NCBI GenBank assembly: GCA_963737835.1
Contig: CAVTUH010000001.1
Span: 1,364,001-1,428,000, forward strand
Origin: Palsa-1248 sp963737835
Lineage (GTDB): Bacteria; Gemmatimonadota; Gemmatimonadetes; Gemmatimonadales; Gemmatimonadaceae
DNA: 64,000 bases
Reading direction: 5' to 3'
A program made the position numbers and the translations under genes. Position 1 is the stretch's first letter; each line of letters starts with the position of its first letter. The notes below the pieces were generated by a model. The model did no database searches and was not told where the DNA came from. It saw only the letters and a program-made list of their open reading frames with translations. Positions 41,438-50,933 of this stretch are shown piece after piece.

Positions 41438-43597
41438 CTACTGCCCCCCTACCTTTCCAGCCGCCGTTGTCGTTGTCGTCATGTACTTCTTGTACCAGCT
41501 CATCATGTAGAGCTGGGTGCGGAGGAAGTTCGTGGGCTTCATGCCACCGGTGCCGTGGAACTCGCCCTCGAAGCGCAGGAGCGTCGTCGGGACGTGGCGC
41601 ATCTTGAGCGCGACGTAGTACTCCTCACTCTGGGGCATCGGGGTGCGTCGATCGAGCTCCCCGGTCATGATGAGCGTGGGCGTCGTCACATGTCCGACGT
41701 ACATCAGGGATGAGTGCTCGAGCCATGGCTTCGGGTCTTCCCAATACGGCTTGTCGAACCAGCCGAAGGTGAAGAGGGGGACGTCGGTTTCACCCGACAT
41801 GCTGATCCAGTCGATCACCGGGCAGCGCACGGCAGCCGCCGCGAACCGGGTGGTATGTCCGATGACCCAGCTGGACAGGACGCCGCCACCACTGCAGCCG
41901 CCAACGAACATGTTGCGCGTATCGACGTACCCGCGACCGACAACCGTGTCGACCGCCGCCATCAGGTCATCGTAGTCGACGCCCGGATAGTCCTGACTGA
42001 TCGCGGCCCCGAAGGCAGACCCGTACCCCGTACTGCCCCGTGGATTGACATACAGCACGACGAAATTATTCGCCGCGAAGTTCTGGAACATGTAGTTGAA
42101 TCCAATGTTGTAATCTCCGTGCGGCCCGCCATGGATCTCGAGAATCAGTGGATATTTCAGCTTGGGATCGAAGCCGGGTGGCTTGACCACCCACGCCTGG
42201 ACCCGCGTGCCGCCGCTCGAGGTCAGCCACATGTCCTCGACCGCACCCAAGTGGATGCGCGAGAGCGCGGCGTCGTTGACGTGCGTCAACTGTGTCAGGG
42301 TACCGCCGCCGCCACCTGAGCGAGCGTGGGCTGCAGCGACACTCCCGAGCTCGAGACGCGCCACCTCGCTGGGCGTGCGCCACGTCGAGACCGTCCCGGC
42401 ACCCACCCCGGAGCGAGCGATCGACCCCAGCGAAACGATATGCTCGCCGGACGTGACGGGCCGCACCGCGGCGGCGCCGGCCATCGACGCAAACAGCACG
42501 TTACGCGTGCCGCGATCGTCACTCGTGAAATAGACGCCGCTGTTGTCCGACGCCCAGTGCAAGTCAGTGACATCGCGGTCCAGGGCTGCCGTCACGATGT
42601 GCGCGTCGCTGCCGTCGGCGTTCATCGTGTACAACTCACTCGCGTGATACGTCTTCTTCGTCGCCGGGTACCCCGTGTAGGCGATCCGTCGGCCGTCAGG
42701 CGAAGGCACGGGATGCGTCCACACTCCGGGACCGGTGGTCAAGCGGCGCGTCGTGCCGGTCGCGACGTCGACGCCATAGACGTTGGACTCGCGGTACCGG
42801 TAGTCGCCTTCAGGCTCCACGGACCCGTCGAAGAACATCGTCCGTCCGTCGGGCGCCCAGTCCCAATTCACCGGCCCGGACAGCGCATCGAACCGGGCAC
42901 CAACGTTCCAATCTCCATGGGTCACCTGACGAGGCGGGCCGCCCTCGATCTCAACGACGTAGAGATGGCGATAGCCCTCCTCGATGAAGCCGCGTCGATC
43001 TTCGCGAAAGTGCAGCGTCTCCACGATGCGGGGTGCCTTCGTCCATTTCGCGGAGTCGGGCGGCTTCGGCATGTCGATGGCCCAGGACGTCGGCTTGGCC
43101 ACGAACATTGTGAACCCGATCGACTTGCCATCGGGTGCCCACTTGATGTCGCCAATGTCCGATCCAGCGGGCGCTCGCGTCAGCTGCGTCGCACCAGGGT
43201 CGCCCTCCACCCAGCGGACAAAGATCTGGGACCCCTTTGGCTCGCCTTCGGCAAGGTAGGCGATGCGCGCACCATCGGGTGACCAGCGCGGCGATCCGCC
43301 CTTGGCGAAGACGCGCGCATGGGTCCCGTCCGAGCGCATGATCCACAGCGACGTCTCGTAGCGGTCTTCGGTGGTATTGACCCACCGCCGAGTGTACACG
43401 ATCTGCGAGCCGTCCGGCGAGATTTGCGGGTCGCTGACGGACTCCAGATCGAAGTAGTGGCCGACAGTTAGCAACGTGTCGGACGGCGTCTCTTGCGCGA
43501 GCGAACGGTGAGCGGCTGCGAGCGTAGCGATGCCCAGCCACACCACGCAACTCAGGCGGACCACGGCGCGCCGACCTGGCATCGAGTGGCGAATCAT
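41438..43597 (-). CDS. secreted S9 family peptidase (acylaminoacyl peptidase type)
   Basis: 719 residues from ATG 43597. A signal peptide (VVRLSCVVWLGIATLAAAHR) is followed by propeller repeats such as PQISPDGSQIVYTRR, PRWSPDGARIAYLA and IKWAPDGKSIGFTM. The hydrolase domain begins near residue 480 with YPLILEIHGGPHGDYNIGF. The nucleophile is in GGCSGGGVLSSW. The acid is probably in GELDRRTP and the base in EGEFHGTGG. It resembles the S9 gene at 35108-37228 in design but is clearly diverged, so they are likely paralogs with different substrates. An earlier start at 43651 is unlikely. Confidence 0.92.
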   Translation of the reverse strand: MIRHSMPGRRAVVRLSCVVWLGIATLAAAHRSLAQETPSDTLLTVGHYFDLESVSDPQISPDGSQIVYTRRWVNTTEDRYETSLWIMRSDGTHARVFAKGGSPRWSPDGARIAYLAEGEPKGSQIFVRWVEGDPGATQLTRAPAGSDIGDIKWAPDGKSIGFTMFVAKPTSWAIDMPKPPDSAKWTKAPRIVETLHFREDRRGFIEEGYRHLYVVEIEGGPPRQVTHGDWNVGARFDALSGPVNWDWAPDGRTMFFDGSVEPEGDYRYRESNVYGVDVATGTTRRLTTGPGVWTHPVPSPDGRRIAYTGYPATKKTYHASELYTMNADGSDAHIVTAALDRDVTDLHWASDNSGVYFTSDDRGTRNVLFASMAGAAAVRPVTSGEHIVSLGSIARSGVGAGTVSTWRTPSEVARLELGSVAAAHARSGGGGGTLTQLTHVNDAALSRIHLGAVEDMWLTSSGGTRVQAWVVKPPGFDPKLKYPLILEIHGGPHGDYNIGFNYMFQNFAANNFVVLYVNPRGSTGYGSAFGAAISQDYPGVDYDDLMAAVDTVVGRGYVDTRNMFVGGCSGGGVLSSWVIGHTTRFAAAAVRCPVIDWISMSGETDVPLFTFGWFDKPYWEDPKPWLEHSSLMYVGHVTTPTLIMTGELDRRTPMPQSEEYYVALKMRHVPTTLLRFEGEFHGTGGMKPTNFLRTQLYMMSWYKKYMTTTTTAAGKVGGQ

Positions 43598-43800
43598 GAT
43601 GTGCTCCGGCAATGGGTTCGGATCGGGCTGAGATCGTACCGGCGGCGTCACATCCCGTCAAGCCGACCCACGGCATGGCGCCGTTGTACGCCCTTGGTCC
43701 AATTCCCCCGATGCCAGGCGGTCCCTAAATGCCGAGCGGGGCGTTTGGACTCTGGCCTTCTCTCTACCTGGTGTGCGTCTACTGGCTGGCGCGCAGGGCG

Positions 43801-44127
43801 CTAGTCCGCCCGGTCGTAGGCCGCGACCGCCCACCGACGGACAGCGTCACGGATCTCGCCGGAGAGGCGCGCCGGCGCAATTCCGGACAGGGCGTGCCGT
43901 AGGAGGGCGTTTGTGTGCGCAAACACATCGCTGGGCGACGCACCGCTTGCCCGCAGTGATCGCACGTACGACGTCAGAGCGTCTCGAAGGCGCCCTCGCG
44001 CGGCCACGAGATCGAGCTTCGAAGCGTGTGGTCGCGCCAAGTCTACGACCGCCTGTGTAACGGTACTCCGAGGCACCTGAGGCGGGTTGGAGGGGGAGGA
44101 ATGGAGCTGGGCTACGTCCGTCAGCAT
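43801..44127 (-). CDS. small protein of the local WxxxAYDxAD family
   Basis: 108 residues, no known family. It starts at ATG 44127 with AGAGGT six bases upstream. The C-terminal three quarters align with the protein at 26654-27031: RLRDALTSYVRSLRASG against RLRAAMAAYGRVMRLTG, and RRWAVAAYDRAD against AAWALAAYDAAD at the end. This independent match across 17 kb supports both as genes. The protein is helical and soluble, with a conserved Trp-x-x-x-Ala-Tyr-Asp-x-Ala-Asp terminus. No neighbour suggests a role. Confidence 0.7.
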   Translation of the reverse strand: MLTDVAQLHSSPSNPPQVPRSTVTQAVVDLARPHASKLDLVAARGRLRDALTSYVRSLRASGASPSDVFAHTNALLRHALSGIAPARLSGEIRDAVRRWAVAAYDRAD

Positions 44128-44562
44128 GCAACGACCTCTGAAGGGTGTCGGCCGGCACCACAGCGTGCGCGGCCACTCAACTGGCAAAGTACGCCTTCCC
44201 CATGGTGGGTGCGCAAGGACGGTTTCCAGGGGCTTAACGGGACGCCCTGGCCGCTTGACAAGCGCCCGTTTTGGTGTATGCGAGGCATTGCGCCGACCCC
44301 ACGCCGCTCGGCTACGCCGGAGTTCAACGCTGGGTGCGTCTCGTCGACCCACATGCGGCCTTCCGCGATACACGATCGTTACATGGCGTTACATTCGGTT
44401 TCGGGGCGATGACCGGTCACCGCGACCCCCGGACGCGCCGTCCGTGCATCACAGCGTCCGCTCGCCGGCGGATGGACGGTAAGAAAAATCGTTTTGCGAC
44501 CCGATACGCATTGCGAGACAGTGCCCGCGATGCATCATTGCCACTAATTCTGCGAATCGAGC
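44128..44562. other. gene-free region between divergent genes
   Basis: About 435 bp separate the small family protein (-) from the methyltransferase (+). Open frames exist but none shows a family signature or a ribosome site. The base composition is slightly less GC-rich near 44460-44530 (GTAAGAAAAATCG), which may mark promoter DNA for the methyltransferase. I see no tRNA, array or strong hairpin. Confidence 0.5.
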
Positions 44563-45426
44563 ATGCCGGCAGCCCTCTACGACCGCATCGGTAGCGCATA
44601 CGACGCCACGCGCCGCGCCGACTCCTACATTGTCGCGCGGCTGCTCGCCCATCTCGATCCAGCGCCGAGCGAGCGGTACATCGACGTCGCGTGCGGGACG
44701 GGGAACTACAGCTGGGCGTTAGCCAGCGCGGGGCTCTCGGTGACGGGCGTCGATGCCTCTCCCCGGATGATTGCCGCAGCCGCTGGCAAGTCGGTGCCGG
44801 CCGTGCCCCGGCGTGACACCCCCGCGCGCTGGCTGCGCCGCCCGCAATGGGTTGTAGGTGACGTCACCCGGCTGCCGTTTCAAGACGGCGCGTTCCATGG
44901 CGCCACCTGCACGTTGGCACTTCGCTACTTTGACGATCTCGAGGCGTCGGTTCTCGAGGTGGGACGGGTGCTGACGCGCGGGCCACTGGTCATTTTCACC
45001 GCGACGCCGGCCCAGATCCGCCGATATTGGCTTCGCGCGTACTTCCCGGACATGGTCGCCCGCGTCGCCGCGCAGGCGTATCCGATGCAGCGGATCATCG
45101 ATGCGCTACGAGCGGCCGGGTTCATCAACGTCCGCACGGAGCCGTATGTCGTCCCGCCCAACGTCGAGGACCTCTTCCTGTACAGCGGGAAGCACCGGCC
45201 CGAGCTGTATCTCAATCCCGCTGTGCGGGCGGGCATGTGGAGTTTCTCCACCATGGCGTCGCTCGATGAAGAGGCCTCCGGGTGCGCGGCGCTCCGCCGC
45301 GACGTTGCCTCCGGTCGCGTCCGGACGGTCATGCATGACGCCTCGTTTCCAGAGACGCGAGAGCCGGCCGCGGCAGACATGCCAGTCGGCGACTACGTGT
45401 TCGTGATGGCGGACCGCGCGCGTTAG
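44563..45426 (+). CDS. class I SAM-dependent methyltransferase
   Basis: 287 residues. The N-terminal ALYDRIGSAYDATRRADSYI is the lid typical of UbiE/Methyltransf_11-type enzymes. Motif I is YIDVACGTGNYSWALASAG, motif II VTGVDASPRMIAAA, and post-motif VVGDVTRLPFQDGAFHGATC. The C-terminal part (DLFLYSGKHRPELYLNP) is like that of small-molecule methyltransferases. Acceptor unknown. The isoaspartyl peptidase gene follows within 70 bp, possibly in one transcript. Confidence 0.85.
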   Translation: MPAALYDRIGSAYDATRRADSYIVARLLAHLDPAPSERYIDVACGTGNYSWALASAGLSVTGVDASPRMIAAAAGKSVPAVPRRDTPARWLRRPQWVVGDVTRLPFQDGAFHGATCTLALRYFDDLEASVLEVGRVLTRGPLVIFTATPAQIRRYWLRAYFPDMVARVAAQAYPMQRIIDALRAAGFINVRTEPYVVPPNVEDLFLYSGKHRPELYLNPAVRAGMWSFSTMASLDEEASGCAALRRDVASGRVRTVMHDASFPETREPAAADMPVGDYVFVMADRAR

Positions 45427-45495
45427 CGCCACGAGACCGTAGACACTCACCTGCGACCGCCCGCCGACGCCGCCACGCGGCCCCCTGCCCTCGTA

Positions 45496-46380
45496 GTGCA
45501 TGGTGGCGCCTGGCGCATCCCCGATGACGCCGTCAGCGACTGCCAGCGCGGCTGCCAGCGGGCGCTCGAGGCGGGGTGGAGCATCCTCTCTCGAGGCGGC
45601 GCCGCGATGGACGCCGTGGAGGCCGCGATTGTCGTGCTCGAGGACGACCCCGTCTTCGACGCGGGAACGGGATCGCATTTGAATCGCGACGGCCGGGTCC
45701 AGCTCGACGCGATCATCATGGATGGCACGACGCTCAACGCGGGGTCAGTCGCTGCCGTGAGCTGCGTACGCAACCCGATTCGCCTCGCGCGTCGCGTGCT
45801 GGAGTGCAGCCCGCACATGATGATCGTTGGCAGCGGTGCCGAACAGTTTGCGCGGGAGCAGGGGATGCCGCTCTGTGACCCCCAAGACCTCATCGTCGAG
45901 CGGGAGCGCACCATCTGGCAGCAGTGCCGGGAGGATCCGCGGCGAGCCGAATCGGACTTCGCGCCGGTGTCGGCGACGGGCACGGTCGGCGCTGTGGCCT
46001 ACGACGGAAACGGTGTGCTCGCCGCCGGTACATCGACGGGCGGCACCTTGTTCAAGCATCCGGGCCGTGTGGGTGATTCTCCGCTCATCGGGTCGGGCTG
46101 TTATGCCGACGGTGAGGCGGGAGCCGTGTCCGCGACCGGGGAAGGTGAAGCGATCATGCGCGTCGTCATGTCCAAGACCGCGGTCGAGCTCCTGCGCATA
46201 GGCCGATCGCCGCGTGACGCGGCCGAAGCCTGCCTGACCCTCCTGCGGGACCGCGGCCGCGGCAGCGGGGGCATCATCCTCATAGATCGCGGAGGCAGAG
46301 TCGGCTTCGCGCACACGACGACGCGTATGGCCTATGGGTATACGACGCCCGACGGGCGCTGCCTCGTCCCAGGGATGTAG
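45496..46380 (+). CDS. isoaspartyl peptidase / type III L-asparaginase (Ntn hydrolase)
   Basis: At least 294 residues. The precursor self-cleaves before the catalytic Thr in SATGTVGAVAYD to form alpha and beta subunits, then releases isoaspartyl residues or hydrolyses asparagine. Also visible are HGGAWRIPDD, RGGAAMDAVEAAIVVLEDDP, DAGTGSHLNRDGRVQLDA and the substrate-binding GDSPLIGSGCYADGEAG. The first strand, normally VVHGGA, extends upstream of the GTG at 45496 (codons CTC GTA before it). No ATG, GTG or TTG precedes it in the open frame, which begins at 45427. The real start may be CTG 45451, or the GTG may be used with a shortened strand. Confidence 0.87.
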   Translation: MHGGAWRIPDDAVSDCQRGCQRALEAGWSILSRGGAAMDAVEAAIVVLEDDPVFDAGTGSHLNRDGRVQLDAIIMDGTTLNAGSVAAVSCVRNPIRLARRVLECSPHMMIVGSGAEQFAREQGMPLCDPQDLIVERERTIWQQCREDPRRAESDFAPVSATGTVGAVAYDGNGVLAAGTSTGGTLFKHPGRVGDSPLIGSGCYADGEAGAVSATGEGEAIMRVVMSKTAVELLRIGRSPRDAAEACLTLLRDRGRGSGGIILIDRGGRVGFAHTTTRMAYGYTTPDGRCLVPGM

Positions 46381-46445
46381 CGGCATCACCCCGCGTGGCG
46401 TCTTTCAGCTCCTCGCAACTCCCCCTCTACCCCAATCTCTCGCCC

Positions 46446-46949
46446 ATGCCACCAACCGACGTCCGGTTGCGGCCAGTGACCGTGGAGGACGCCGAGGTCT
46501 TGGCACGACACCGAGCCGAGATGTTCCGAGCCATGGGTCAGCTGGATGCCACCCTGTATCCGGTCCTGGCCCGGCACGCGCAGCAATACTTCACCCGCGC
46601 GATCCCGGCCGGCGAGTACGTAGGCTGGTTCGCGGTTCCCGCTGGAGAGCGAGACAGGGTGGTCGCGGGGGCGGGCGTGCAAATCCGTCCGATCCTGCCA
46701 CGACCAGACCATACCGGCACGCGGCTGCTCGCCGGGGAACAAGGTCTCGTGCTCAATGTTTTCACCGAAATGCCCTGGCGGCGCCACGGCATCGCGGGAC
46801 AATTGATGGAGCAGGTGCTCGCGTGGGCTCGAGAGCGTCGAGTAGCGAGTCTGGTGCTGCACGCATCGGCGGAAGGCCGCCAGTTGTACGAACGGTTGGG
46901 CTTCGTCGGCACGAACGAGATGCAGTATATGGGGGAACTAGGACGCTAA
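46446..46949 (+). CDS. GNAT family N-acetyltransferase
   Basis: 167 residues. The acetyltransferase fold is shown by VRLRPVTVEDAEVLARHRAE at the start, LVLNVFTEMPWRRHGIAGQL, containing a modified acetyl-CoA-binding RRxGIA loop, and ASAEGRQLYERLGFVGTNEM. GNAT proteins acetylate amines of small molecules, proteins or antibiotics; the substrate is unknown. I choose the ATG at 46446, since the extension to 46395 is low complexity and unlike the family. It converges with the amidohydrolase gene, leaving four bases between stops. Confidence 0.85.
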   Translation: MPPTDVRLRPVTVEDAEVLARHRAEMFRAMGQLDATLYPVLARHAQQYFTRAIPAGEYVGWFAVPAGERDRVVAGAGVQIRPILPRPDHTGTRLLAGEQGLVLNVFTEMPWRRHGIAGQLMEQVLAWARERRVASLVLHASAEGRQLYERLGFVGTNEMQYMGELGR

Positions 46950-46953
46950 ACTC

Positions 46954-48678
46954 TCAATGCCCCTCATACACCGCCCGTCCTCCGACGTACGTCGCGAGGA
47001 CTTTGGTGCCGAGGATGTCGTCGTCGCCAACGGTCATGATGTCGCGATCGAGAACGACGAAGTCCGCGTACTTGCCCGCCGTGAGCGACCCCAGGTCGTG
47101 TTCCTGGAACCCGGCGTACGCAGCCCACAGTGTCATGCCCTCGAGCGCCTCTTCGCGCGTCATGCGCTGCGCGGGCAACCACCCGCCGGGTGGCCAGCCC
47201 CGATCGTCCTGGCGCGTCGCGGCCGCATGAAATGAGAAGAGGGGATTGACCCGTTCGACTGGCATGTCGCTGCCGTCCGGGATGATGACGCCGGTGTTGA
47301 GCAACGAGCGCCATGCGTACGAATAGAGCACGCGTGAGGGGCCCAATCGATCCGCGGCCCAGTACATGTCACTCGTCGCATGGACCGCCTGCATGCTCGG
47401 GATGACGCCGAGCTGCGCGAATCTCGGGATGTCCGCCGGATCGATGACCTGCGCGTGCTCGATGCGGAAGCGGTGGTCCACCGTCGGGACGACCTTGAGC
47501 GCTGCCTCGTACGCATCCAGCGCATTCCGGTTGCCGCGATCCCCGATGGCGTGCGTGGCGACCTGGAATCCTGCACGGAGCGCCCGGATCGAGACGTCAC
47601 GCAGGTGCTCGGGTGTCGAGACGATGAGGCCGGTGTTACCCGGGTCATCCGCATACGGTGCGAGGAGCGCCGCACCTCGCGATCCCAGCGCACCATCGGC
47701 GTACAGCTTGACCGCGCGAATCCAGAGATGGCCGTCGTAGAGTGCGCTCTGGGGACCCCTCGCGAAGTAGGTCGCGAGGGTCGCGCTGTCGTCTGCGATC
47801 ATGACGTACGCCCGGAGTGTCAGGGCGCCGCTCCGCGCGAGCGAGTCGTACTGTTCGAGCGCTCGTTGGCCTTCGCCGGGGTCGTGGACGCCAGTGATGC
47901 CCCACCGATTACACTCCCGCACGCCGGCGAGGAGTGCGGCCCGCAGCTCCGCGGCCGTTGGCGCCGGCTCGGCCCGCGTAATCAACGATGTGGCATTGTC
48001 CACGAAGACGCCCGTGGGATTGCCCGACGCATCACGAAGTATCTTGCCGCCCGCGGGGTCCGGTGTATTGCGATCGATGTGCGCAGCCTGCATCGCGCGT
48101 GCATTGGCGAGCACCGCGTGTCCATCGATTCGATCGAGTGCGACGGGATGGTCGCCGAGCGCACCATCCAGAGCATCGTGCGTGGGGAAGTGCCCGCCCG
48201 GCCACAGATTCTGGTCCCATCCCCAGCCGTACACCCAACTGCCGGGCGGGGCCGTCTGAGCGTGCGCGGCAACGCGACGAATCACCTCTTCGTAGGAGGC
48301 CGCGAACCGAAGGTCCGCGCGCCGCAATCCTCGCCCCATCTCCAGGACGTGGGCATGGGCATCGGTCATCCCCGGAATGACGGTGGCTCCGTGCAGGTCG
48401 ACGATACGTGTGGCCGGTCCGGCGAGCGTCATTGCCTCGGATGTCGAGCCTACGAACATCAGCCGCGTCCCTCGGATCACCAGCGCGTCGGCCCGCGGAT
48501 GCGCCGCGTCTACCGTGTAGATCCGCGCGCCGGTGACGATGAGATCGGCGCGCGCGGGGGCTTGCTGGGCGAGGGCCAGCGCGGGGATCAGCGCGGTGAC
48601 ACACGCGGAGATAAGAGCCGCATGTGATACACACGCGTGGCGGCGGCACGCTCGACGCCAGAGACAGGGTGTAATCAT
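46954..48678 (-). CDS. exported amidohydrolase family 3 (YtcJ-like)
   Basis: 574 residues. A signal peptide (LISACVTALIPALALAQQ) precedes the typical YtcJ N-terminus ADLIVTGARIYTVDAAHPRA. Metal-binding histidines occur in GMTDAHAHVLEMG, and further motifs are SWVYGWGWDQNLWPGG, DRIDGHAVLANARAM, FQVATHAIGDRGNRNALDAY, FRIEHAQVIDPADIPRFAQ and IIPDGSDMPVERVNPLFSF. Members hydrolyse amides of small molecules; most substrates are unknown. The ATG at 48678 is preferred over a TTG three codons upstream. Two other exported hydrolases in this window suggest an emphasis on extracytoplasmic peptide and amide use. Confidence 0.9.
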   Translation of the reverse strand: MITPCLWRRACRRHACVSHAALISACVTALIPALALAQQAPARADLIVTGARIYTVDAAHPRADALVIRGTRLMFVGSTSEAMTLAGPATRIVDLHGATVIPGMTDAHAHVLEMGRGLRRADLRFAASYEEVIRRVAAHAQTAPPGSWVYGWGWDQNLWPGGHFPTHDALDGALGDHPVALDRIDGHAVLANARAMQAAHIDRNTPDPAGGKILRDASGNPTGVFVDNATSLITRAEPAPTAAELRAALLAGVRECNRWGITGVHDPGEGQRALEQYDSLARSGALTLRAYVMIADDSATLATYFARGPQSALYDGHLWIRAVKLYADGALGSRGAALLAPYADDPGNTGLIVSTPEHLRDVSIRALRAGFQVATHAIGDRGNRNALDAYEAALKVVPTVDHRFRIEHAQVIDPADIPRFAQLGVIPSMQAVHATSDMYWAADRLGPSRVLYSYAWRSLLNTGVIIPDGSDMPVERVNPLFSFHAAATRQDDRGWPPGGWLPAQRMTREEALEGMTLWAAYAGFQEHDLGSLTAGKYADFVVLDRDIMTVGDDDILGTKVLATYVGGRAVYEGH

Positions 48679-48712
48679 CGGCGCCAATCTACCCCACGAC
48701 GAGCTCGACCGC

Positions 48713-49936
48713 TTACGGTCCGCCTTTTTTCAGCGTCTGGTCCCAGTGCAATGCGTGGTACTTCTCGAGAATGGACAGTGTGCGATCGATCGGAAGGGCC
48801 TCGACCGTCCGACCGCGATACGTCACCGGCGTCGCCTTGAAGAGTGAGTTGAGAATGGCTTCCTCTGTCGCTTCGACGGTCGCCTCAAACAGCGGCGCGA
48901 GATCGTCGTGTCCGAGCTCTCCGTAGGTGTAGACGGGCATAGCGGGTCGCTGCGGGGAGTATGGGACGTACCGTCGACGAACGGATTCCGCGGTGGAGAA
49001 CGCGACTATGTACTCACCGGATCCCGGGGAGGCGAACGATCCTGTACGCCCGATGCCGAGCGCGGCGCGCTTGGCCAGTCGCTCGAGGTCGTGCGAAGAG
49101 AGCGGCGCATCGGTCGCGACGATCACCATGCACGATCCCCGGCCTTCACTCTGCGGCGGCGCCGGAGTGTGACCCTCCAGTGCCGTCTGGAACGCATAGC
49201 GGCCCAACTCGCGACCGACCGGCGCGCCGTTGATCGAGAGCACTCCGCCGAAGTTGCTCTGAACGATCACGCCAACAGTATAGGAACCGTACTGCTGTGC
49301 GAGGCGCCGGGAGCTCGTCCCGATCCCGCCTTTCCACCCGAGGGCCTCGGTCCCGCGGCCGGCCCCCACGGACCCTTCGGCAACCGGGCCTGTTGCCGCA
49401 TGCTCGAGTGCGGACCGCACATCCGCTTCGGTGACCGGCCGCAAGCGGATGTCGTTGAGACCGCCATCGTTGGTCTCACCGACCACAGGATTGATCGATC
49501 GCACCTCCTGCATGTCGGGTTGTGCCAGCAGCCAGCCGACCATCGCGTCGGCGGCTCGCCATACGCACAGGGTGCAGGTGAGCAGAATCGGCGTCTCGAG
49601 CTCCGCGTTCTCCTGGAGCTGCGTCACGCCCAGGAGTTTCCCGAAGCCATTCATCACGAAGAAGGCGGCGGGTACTCGTTCTCGAAAGACGTTGCCACCG
49701 TGTGGCAGAATTGCGGTGACGCCGGTGTGGATCGTATCCCCCGCGTCAATCGTCGCGTGTCCCACCCGGACGCCGGCGACGTCGGTGATCGCGTTGAGAG
49801 GACCTGGGGTGAACACCCCGACGACGACCCCGACATCGCGTGCACGCGGCCGCGGCGTCATGTGACCGCCCAGGGAGAGCGGGCCGAGGAAGACATAGGC
49901 CGCCAGCGCCAACGCGGCGTGAGAACGCTGTGACAT
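48713..49936 (-). CDS. P1 (DmpA/S58) family aminopeptidase
   Basis: 407 residues from ATG 49936. S58 peptidases self-cleave at a Gly-Ser bond, freeing the serine as nucleophile; here GRGSCMVIVATDAPLS near residue 270 holds that bond. Supporting motifs are NAITDVAGVRVGHATI, HGGNVFRERVPAAFFVMNG, GETNDGGLNDIR and GVIVQSNFGG. An N-terminal hydrophobic stretch (ALALAAYVFLGPLSLGG) suggests export. They release N-terminal D- or L-residues. The gene lies just behind the amidohydrolase on the same strand, 34 bp away, with both probably co-transcribed. Confidence 0.9.
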   Translation of the reverse strand: MSQRSHAALALAAYVFLGPLSLGGHMTPRPRARDVGVVVGVFTPGPLNAITDVAGVRVGHATIDAGDTIHTGVTAILPHGGNVFRERVPAAFFVMNGFGKLLGVTQLQENAELETPILLTCTLCVWRAADAMVGWLLAQPDMQEVRSINPVVGETNDGGLNDIRLRPVTEADVRSALEHAATGPVAEGSVGAGRGTEALGWKGGIGTSSRRLAQQYGSYTVGVIVQSNFGGVLSINGAPVGRELGRYAFQTALEGHTPAPPQSEGRGSCMVIVATDAPLSSHDLERLAKRAALGIGRTGSFASPGSGEYIVAFSTAESVRRRYVPYSPQRPAMPVYTYGELGHDDLAPLFEATVEATEEAILNSLFKATPVTYRGRTVEALPIDRTLSILEKYHALHWDQTLKKGGP

Positions 49937-50163
49937 AAGGGCCGAGGATAAAGGGTAACGGGGGTGGCGGGGGTGGCGAAGCGACGCTCGCGTACGCTCG
50001 GATTCATCGGACAGTATTATGCACTGCAGGGGTCGGTTTCGTGGAAGTGTTCCCAATGCGCCGCATTCCTGGGCGGAGGATTGTGATCAACGATGAACGA
50101 CCGACGGCTACATGGTGCACGGATGGGGCACGTGTCTCACCTCGCTGACGGAGCGATTGACTC

Positions 50164-50865
50164 GTGACTACCAGGGTCGTGATTGTCACGGCGTCGAGTC
50201 AGGGTATCGGCGGGGGCGTTGCCCGGGTGCTTGCTGCACGCGGGTATCGCGTCTCGCTCATGGCGCGCGGTGACACCGTGCTGGCGCTGGCGACGGAGTT
50301 GGGCGGTACGGCCATCCGCGGATCGGTGCAGGAAGCGCGCGACATCGAACGACTGGTCACGCATACCGTGGAGCAGTACGGTCGGATCGACGGCGTTGTG
50401 AACAACACGGGGCATCCACCAAAGGGAGACCCGCTGGCGCTGAGCGACGCGGACTGGGAGGCCGGGTACCAGCTCATCCTGGCCAGCGTCATCCGGATGG
50501 CGCGACTGGTGACGCCGATCATGCATCGGCAGGGGGGCGGATCCGTCGTCAACATCTCGAGCTATGCTGCTGCCTCTCCGGAAAGTGGCCGACCCGTGTC
50601 ATCCGTTTTTCGGGCAGCCTTGTCGGCCTGGACCCGAGTCTACGCGGAGTACGCCGCACCCCTCGGCGTCCGCGTCAACTCTATTCTCCCTGGTTTCATC
50701 GCCACTCGCCCACAGGCCGCACCGTCGGTTGAGGCCATCCCGCTGCACCGCTACGGCGAGACCGAAGAGATCGGCCGGACCGCGGCGTTCCTGCTGTCCG
50801 ACGAGGCGTCGTACATCACAGGTCAGAACGTGCTCGTTGACGGCGGGATGGTGCGAACCGTGTAA
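50164..50865 (+). CDS. SDR-fold protein lacking the Tyr-Lys catalytic pair
   Basis: 233 residues. The SDR fold is clear: VVIVTASSQGIGGGVARVLA (in place of TGxxxGIG), VVNNTGHPPKGDPL, SVVNISSYAAAS, and a C-terminus with SILPGFIATR and SYITGQNVLVDGGM. Where the family has YxxxKAAL the sequence reads SSVFRAAL, so the catalytic Tyr is Ser and Lys is Arg. The DNA here is unambiguous (50605-50628) and the frame unbroken. The protein may bind a nucleotide without oxidoreductase activity or use another mechanism. Start GTG at 50164. Confidence 0.8.
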   Translation: MTTRVVIVTASSQGIGGGVARVLAARGYRVSLMARGDTVLALATELGGTAIRGSVQEARDIERLVTHTVEQYGRIDGVVNNTGHPPKGDPLALSDADWEAGYQLILASVIRMARLVTPIMHRQGGGSVVNISSYAAASPESGRPVSSVFRAALSAWTRVYAEYAAPLGVRVNSILPGFIATRPQAAPSVEAIPLHRYGETEEIGRTAAFLLSDEASYITGQNVLVDGGMVRTV

Positions 50866-50933
50866 GAAGTGCTGCAGTATTCCGCGATCTGCACGCGCTC
50901 GTGGCGCGCGATTCGCCGCGGCCGACCACCCGT

